From: an uncultured beta proteobacterium
GTDB lineage: Bacteria > Pseudomonadota > Gammaproteobacteria > Burkholderiales > Rhodocyclaceae
NCBI GenBank assembly: GCA_903917505.1
Contig: CAIXAY010000002.1
Coordinates: 1 to 9,578, forward strand
Length of the DNA stretch: 9,578 nucleotides
Reading direction: 5' to 3'
The position numbers were made by a program, and so were the translations under genes. The number at the start of each line of letters is the position of its first letter. Positions within the stretch are counted from its first letter, which is position 1. The notes under the pieces were generated by a model. That model saw only the letters and a program-made list of their open reading frames with translations. It was not told the DNA's origin and ran no database searches. This document shows, one piece after another, positions 5,888 to 9,578 of this stretch.

Positions 5888-6021
5888 CTCGTCGCCCAGA
5901 AGATGGTCAGCCACAAGAGAAGCAGGGCGCAGGCCGCCCAGAGCAGACGGGAGAGCGCGCCGGCGCTGAGCGCAGGGTTGGGGCGAACGGCGTTTCCTGG
6001 ATGACGGCTTGAATTAGGCAT
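5884..6021 (-). CDS. Small single-span membrane protein heading the metal ABC operon
   Basis: This is a 45-residue frame from ATG 6021 to TGA 5884, too short for usual ORF filters. The first half is polar and basic (MPNSSRHPGNAVRPNPAL). Residues about 25-43 form one membrane span rich in Leu and Trp (RLLWAACALLLLWLTIFWAT), ending in Arg. Its stop overlaps the ATPase start as GTGA, a translational-coupling junction that is hard to explain if the frame were noncoding. No Shine-Dalgarno is visible before the ATG. I recognise no named family. Because it is coupled to the importer genes it could be an accessory or regulatory subunit; this is inference. Confidence 0.6.
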   Translation of the reverse strand: MPNSSRHPGNAVRPNPALSAGALSRLLWAACALLLLWLTIFWATR

Positions 6022-6078
6022 GGAGGCGAACAGTCAGGCCCTTGGAAAAGCCGAATGCTGCCCTATTTCGAGGCTATA

Positions 6079-6093
6079 TGCAACTTTGTTGCA
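6079..6093. promoter_or_regulatory. Perfect palindrome, candidate metalloregulator operator
   Basis: TGCAAC-TTT-GTTGCA is a perfect 6-base inverted repeat with a 3-base centre. Its centre (6086) is 65 bases from the start of the small membrane ORF and 65 bases from the start of tadA. The size and symmetry suit a dimeric repressor. By context a Zur or other Fur-family repressor of the metal importer is the natural guess, but I cannot confirm a consensus match. On the minus strand the arm GTTGCAT could double as a weak -35. Confidence 0.45.
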
Positions 6094-6141
6094 CTGAGCT
6101 TGCGGCCTGGAACTGCGGCGCGAAACCCTGTCCACAGGTAG

Positions 6142-6611
<470 letters not shown>

Positions 6612-6612
<1 letters not shown>

Positions 6613-7094
6613 TGCAGATTCGAATTTCGATCGCGCAACAAGCGCTGAAGCTGTTCGACGACGCCGGCCGGATCGTGCGCGCTTATCCGGTTTCAACCGC
6701 CCGCAACGGCGTGGGCGAACAGTTCGGCAGCTACTGCACGCCGCGCGGCAAGCATCTGATCCGCGCCAAGATCGGTGCCGGCCAGCCGCCCAACACGGTG
6801 TTTGTCGCGCGCCGGCCGAACGGCGAAATCTATACACCAGCGCTTGGCGCAGCCTTTCCCGAACGCGACTGGATCCTGACGCGCATCCTGTGGCTCTCGG
6901 GCTGCGAGCTGCAGCGCAACCGTCTGGGCGAGGTCGACACGATGCGCCGCTATGTCTACATCCACGGCGGTCCGGATGATGCACCGATCGGCGTTCCGGC
7001 ATCGCACGGTTGCATCCGCATGCGCAACGCCGAGATCATCGAACTCTTCGATCGGGTTCCGGTTTATACGCCGGTGGACATCACCGAGAACTGA
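6612..7094 (+). CDS. YkuD-fold L,D-transpeptidase-family protein without signal peptide (possible cytoplasmic L,D-carboxypeptidase)
   Basis: This encodes 160 residues from GTG 6612, which overlaps the tadA TAG by one base (TAGTG). The YkuD catalytic motif is complete: H118 in YVYIHGG and S131-H132-G133-C134 in PASHGCIRM, with C134 the nucleophile. The protein starts MQIRISIAQQALKLFDDAGR, directly in the first strand of the domain, with no signal peptide, membrane span or peptidoglycan-binding domain. Periplasmic Ldt enzymes are exported, so this one probably works in the cytoplasm. A known example of that type is Acinetobacter ElsL, which trims the terminal D-Ala from recycled muropeptides. 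The L,D-carboxypeptidase role is therefore a reasonable inference, not proof. Its last 14 bases overlap the end of the convergent NRDE gene. Confidence 0.88.
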
Positions 7095-7863
7095 GCGGCG
7101 CGCAATCAAAGGCTTGGCAAACTTCGCCGAGCGGGATCGCGGCCGGACCAAAACTGCGTTCGATCAGCGTGGCTAGGCCGCTGCGATGCATGGTCAGCAG
7201 GGTTGAAGCGCGCGTGCCGTAATCGGGCGACGTGACGAATATGGCGGAAAGAACGCGCTCCCATTCGAGCGCCACACCGGTTGCCGGAAGCTCGGTATCG
7301 GCGACGATTTCGCGGTCAGCGAGCAACTCGAAGAAGGGTGCCGCTGCCGGCAATTGCCCCAGGGCAGTGGAAAAGCTTGCTTTGGCCGCCGCGAGTTTGG
7401 GCCAGGGCGTGTCGAGAAGGTGATTGGACAGACCGTAGATGCCCGGCTCCAGCCAACGTGGCTCGGAACTGGGTCCGCGATTGCTGCAGTAGGCCAGACG
7501 ACGCCCGTCGCCGACGAAGAGGCTGTAGCCGTTATATTCGCTGCGGCGTCCGGCCAGCGCCGCAAGGTAGTCCTGCGGATCGCTCGCGGTGGTCAGAAAG
7601 TCGGCGACCAGTTCGCCGCGCGAACGTGTGCCGACGAGTTTCCGGCCTCCTTCGCGGTAATTGGTCAAGGCGGAGAATCGCTGCCCTCGCGTGACCCCGA
7701 GCCAGGTGCCGCCCGCTTCCAGATCACGTCCGGCGAGGACCTGCGGCGCGTCGCTCCAGAATCCGGCAGGCGCAGCGGGGCGCGAAAAGAACTCGTCGCG
7801 GTTGGCGGCGACGACCAGCGGGTAATCCGGATGGACCTGCCAAGCGAGAACGATCAGGCACAT
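7081..7863 (-). CDS. NRDE/TANGO2 family protein
   Basis: This encodes 260 residues, the usual size for PF05742. The start MCLIVLAWQVHPDYPLVVAA runs into the name-giving N21-R-D-E24 (then FFSRPAAP), followed by LAGRDLEAGGTWLGVTRGQR and LTNYREG, all family hallmarks. Cys2 is conserved in the family and placed like the nucleophile of N-terminal nucleophile hydrolases, which the fold resembles. Eukaryotic TANGO2/HRG-9 has been linked to heme trafficking; the bacterial role is unclear. The ATG at 7863 was chosen from this N-terminus, because the longer frame reading through from 8280 is a shadow of ygfZ. It begins 17 bases after the ygfZ stop, so it is probably cotranscribed with it. Confidence 0.93.
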   Translation of the reverse strand: MCLIVLAWQVHPDYPLVVAANRDEFFSRPAAPAGFWSDAPQVLAGRDLEAGGTWLGVTRGQRFSALTNYREGGRKLVGTRSRGELVADFLTTASDPQDYLAALAGRRSEYNGYSLFVGDGRRLAYCSNRGPSSEPRWLEPGIYGLSNHLLDTPWPKLAAAKASFSTALGQLPAAAPFFELLADREIVADTELPATGVALEWERVLSAIFVTSPDYGTRASTLLTMHRSGLATLIERSFGPAAIPLGEVCQAFDCAPLSSR

Positions 7864-7880
7864 CGAATCGGGCCGAAGCC

Positions 7881-8903
7881 TTAGCTCTGGCCGACGATGG
7901 CGTCGATCATGACGCGCTCGCCACCCGGCGCGCCGAGTTCGAGATTGCCTGCGGCGATGAAATTTTCCTGGATGACCGCCAAGCCGACAAATCCGCCGCC
8001 CGGCGCCGGCGCCGCGTTGGCGACCATGCCGCAAGGATGCAGGGCGTCTTCCGGCGCGACGATAGCCGTGCCGGCGGCCATCGGTTCCGTCGTGCGGACC
8101 CGGTAGAGATGGCGCTTGACCTTGCCGAGATACTGGGCGCGGGCGACGATTTCCTGGCCCGGGTAACAGCCCTTGTGAAAGCTGACCCCGCCGATGGCGT
8201 CGAAATTGGCCATCTGCGGAACGAATTCCTCTTTCGTTGCCTCGGTAATCAGCGGAATACCGGCCTGAATCGCCAGCCACTGCCAGGCGGCCGTTCCGGC
8301 CGGCCGGGCATTCGCGGCAAGCTTCTGCCAGAGCGCCGGCGCGGCATCACTGCCGATGGCGACGATCCAGCGTGTGCTATCCAGTTTGATCAGGGTTCCG
8401 TCGGCGAAGGCCGCGGTTTTCATCGCGCCGTCCAGCGAAGGCAAGCCGGCGCGCTGCAGGATCGCCGCCGCCTGCGGGCCGGCCACGCCGATCAACTGGC
8501 AAGCGTCCGACCGGTCGGAAATGACGACCTTGGAGCGCAGCACGAAAATTTGCAGGCGTTTGCGGATGGGTTCGAGCAGGTCCGCCGATAACAGGGCGCG
8601 GTAGTCCGTCCGTTCACGGTACAGAAGAAAGCTCGCCGCCATCCGGCCCTTGGGCGTACACCAGGCGGAATGTTGTGCCGCATCCAGCTCGAGGTGCGCG
8701 ACGTCGCTGGTCAGCTGATTGTGCAGAAAAGTCCTGGCGTCCTCGCCCGCGAATTCCAGGCTTGCGAGGTGCGTCAGCGCTGAAACGATGGTCGCGTCGC
8801 GGGTGGCAACAAGCTCGGCGCCGATATCGCCGAAATCGGCGACGCGGCCTTGATCGATTCGGGCACCGCAGGTGCCGAGGAATTCTTGCCAATTGGCGTT
8901 CAT
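7881..8903 (-). CDS. ygfZ: tRNA-modifying / iron-sulfur repair protein YgfZ (folate-binding)
   Basis: This encodes 340 residues with the YgfZ/GcvT-like folate-binding fold. The signature K244-G-C-Y-P-G-Q-E251 (in SFHKGCYPGQEIVARAQYLG) is diagnostic; Cys246 is the conserved essential cysteine. Earlier segments fit too, such as ALTHLASLEFAGEDARTFLH then NQLTSDV. YgfZ acts in the cytoplasm with tetrahydrofolate to support assembly or repair of certain Fe-S enzymes, including the tRNA methylthiolase MiaB. I used ATG 8903, with GGA seven bases upstream; the longer frame to TTG 8957 adds 18 unfamiliar residues. The gene diverges from mltG and leads the NRDE gene, an arrangement common in betaproteobacteria. 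Confidence 0.95.
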   Translation of the reverse strand: MNANWQEFLGTCGARIDQGRVADFGDIGAELVATRDATIVSALTHLASLEFAGEDARTFLHNQLTSDVAHLELDAAQHSAWCTPKGRMAASFLLYRERTDYRALLSADLLEPIRKRLQIFVLRSKVVISDRSDACQLIGVAGPQAAAILQRAGLPSLDGAMKTAAFADGTLIKLDSTRWIVAIGSDAAPALWQKLAANARPAGTAAWQWLAIQAGIPLITEATKEEFVPQMANFDAIGGVSFHKGCYPGQEIVARAQYLGKVKRHLYRVRTTEPMAAGTAIVAPEDALHPCGMVANAAPAPGGGFVGLAVIQENFIAAGNLELGAPGGERVMIDAIVGQS

Positions 8904-9090
8904 CGTCGTTCCGTCAAGTTCTTGCAGCCTGGCGTTCGCCAAGCAAGGGATAAACAATCTGCATCAAACAGCGGGTGCCGGGCTTTGGGACAGTACGTCG
9001 GTCCATCGACCTGCCTTTCGGCTATTATATCGCTACTCCCACTGCACGCTTCCGTTCAGGACCCGAGGCCCTATTGACCGCGCCGGATCG
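8904..9090. promoter_or_regulatory. Divergent intergenic region of ygfZ and mltG
   Basis: These 187 bases should hold promoters for both genes. The one visible candidate is a rightward -10, TATTAT (9023-9028, 5 of 6), without a convincing -35 at the right distance. I see no hairpin with a T-run and no convincing short gene. Confidence 0.35.
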
Positions 9091-9578
9091 ATGTATAAAC
9101 ACCTAAAAAACCTGTTCGTTCTCGCGCTTTTCCTGATTATTGTTTCAGCCGGCGGTTTCTTCTGGCTGGTTTCATCGCCGCTTGAATTGCAAAGCGACAA
9201 GCTGGATTTTAACATCGCGCGCGGCAGTTCCCTGCGCGTGGCGGCCGGAGAAATTGCCGCGGCCGGCGTGGCGCTCCAGCCATGGCGGCTCATCGTTCTG
9301 GGCAAGATTCTGCGCGTTGAGGCGTCGATCAAGGCGGGCAGTTACGAGGTGAGCCGGGGCATCACCACGCGGCAATTGCTGGACAAGCTGACGCGCGGCG
9401 ACGTGACGCAGGGCGAAATCGTGTTCATCGAAGGCTGGACCTTCCGCCAGATGCGCGAGCGGCTTGACGCCCATCCGGACCTCCGCCACGACAGCAAAGG
9501 CTTGCCTGAATCGGAAATTCTGCGCTTGCTTGGCATCCAGGCGAAGGCCGCGGAGGGCCTGTTCTTTCCCGACACCTA
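9091..9578 (+). CDS. mltG: Endolytic murein transglycosylase MltG (YceG-like), 3' end outside window
   Basis: The frame from ATG 9091 runs open to the right edge, giving 162 residues of a protein usually near 330. MYKHLKNLFVLALFLIIVSA starts a single N-terminal membrane anchor, followed by the LysM-like part of the YceG domain (ARGSSLRVAAGEIAAAGVAL). Then come KAGSYEVSRGITTRQLLDKL, IFIEGWTFR-type text (VFIEGWTFRQMRERL) and finally EGLFFPDT, the conserved run just before the catalytic region, which is not included here. MltG cuts nascent glycan strands in the periplasm and helps set their length. No strong Shine-Dalgarno is seen; GGA is only three bases from the ATG. tmk and holB commonly follow in related genomes but are not visible. 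Confidence 0.95.
   Translation, partial: MYKHLKNLFVLALFLIIVSAGGFFWLVSSPLELQSDKLDFNIARGSSLRVAAGEIAAAGVALQPWRLIVLGKILRVEASIKAGSYEVSRGITTRQLLDKLTRGDVTQGEIVFIEGWTFRQMRERLDAHPDLRHDSKGLPESEILRLLGIQAKAAEGLFFPDT

Noticed and set aside
6129..6138. DnaA-box-like CTGTCCACA near tadA
   Set aside because: It is a single 7 of 9 match with no cluster, AT-rich region or dnaA/dnaN neighbours.
7864..8280. Upstream extension of the NRDE frame into ygfZ
   Set aside because: It is read from another frame of ygfZ; the family N-terminus with Cys2 and NRDE begins at 7863.
8037..8591. Rightward 184-residue frame opposite ygfZ
   Set aside because: It is an antisense shadow of ygfZ with no motif and no ribosome site.

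Overview
The window is a high-GC stretch (by eye) whose gene content and arrangement suggest a betaproteobacterium, possibly near Rhodocyclales. Pointers are the TVP38 protein type at the left edge, the ygfZ/mltG divergent pair, and TAGAAT-type -10 boxes. Lineage is an inference; there is no rRNA or other marker to fix it. The DNA looks chromosomal: no transposase, integrase, tRNA, CRISPR array or phage gene was seen.

Left part (1-1200): the N-terminal part of a TVP38/TMEM64 (VTT domain) membrane protein leaves the window on the minus strand. About 360 bases without a gene follow; they hold a plausible rightward promoter and a long leader. A small winged-helix-like protein of unknown function (851-1129) comes next, then twin GC-rich hairpins in the convergent gap.

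Metal and ion block (1205-6021, all minus strand). Read in transcription order it starts with a previously unlisted 45-residue single-span membrane ORF. This overlaps by GTGA the ATPase of a TroA/ZnuA-type metal ABC importer, followed by its permease (ATGA overlap) and its periplasmic binding protein, whose ligand set is His-His-His-Asp. Immediately after the binding protein lie a good sigma70 promoter and a clear yybP-ykoY manganese riboswitch. The riboswitch leads a TMEM165/GDT1-family manganese exporter, and 78 bases further on is a CPA1-type Na+/H+ antiporter. A divalent metal importer (probably zinc-type by its ligands) therefore sits directly ahead of a manganese-sensing exporter unit.

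Right part (6151-9578): a perfect palindrome sits exactly midway between the metal operon and tadA, the tRNA adenosine deaminase. The tadA stop overlaps the start of a YkuD-fold L,D-transpeptidase-type enzyme that lacks any signal peptide, suggesting a cytoplasmic peptidoglycan-recycling L,D-carboxypeptidase. Its end overlaps by 14 bases the convergent end of an NRDE/TANGO2-family gene, which follows ygfZ (tRNA-modifying/iron-sulfur repair) on the minus strand. mltG (endolytic murein transglycosylase) starts divergently from ygfZ and runs off the right edge.

The best leads for something new are three: the expression platform of the manganese riboswitch, which has two mutually exclusive perfect hairpins; the small membrane ORF heading the metal ABC operon; and the signal-less YkuD enzyme.
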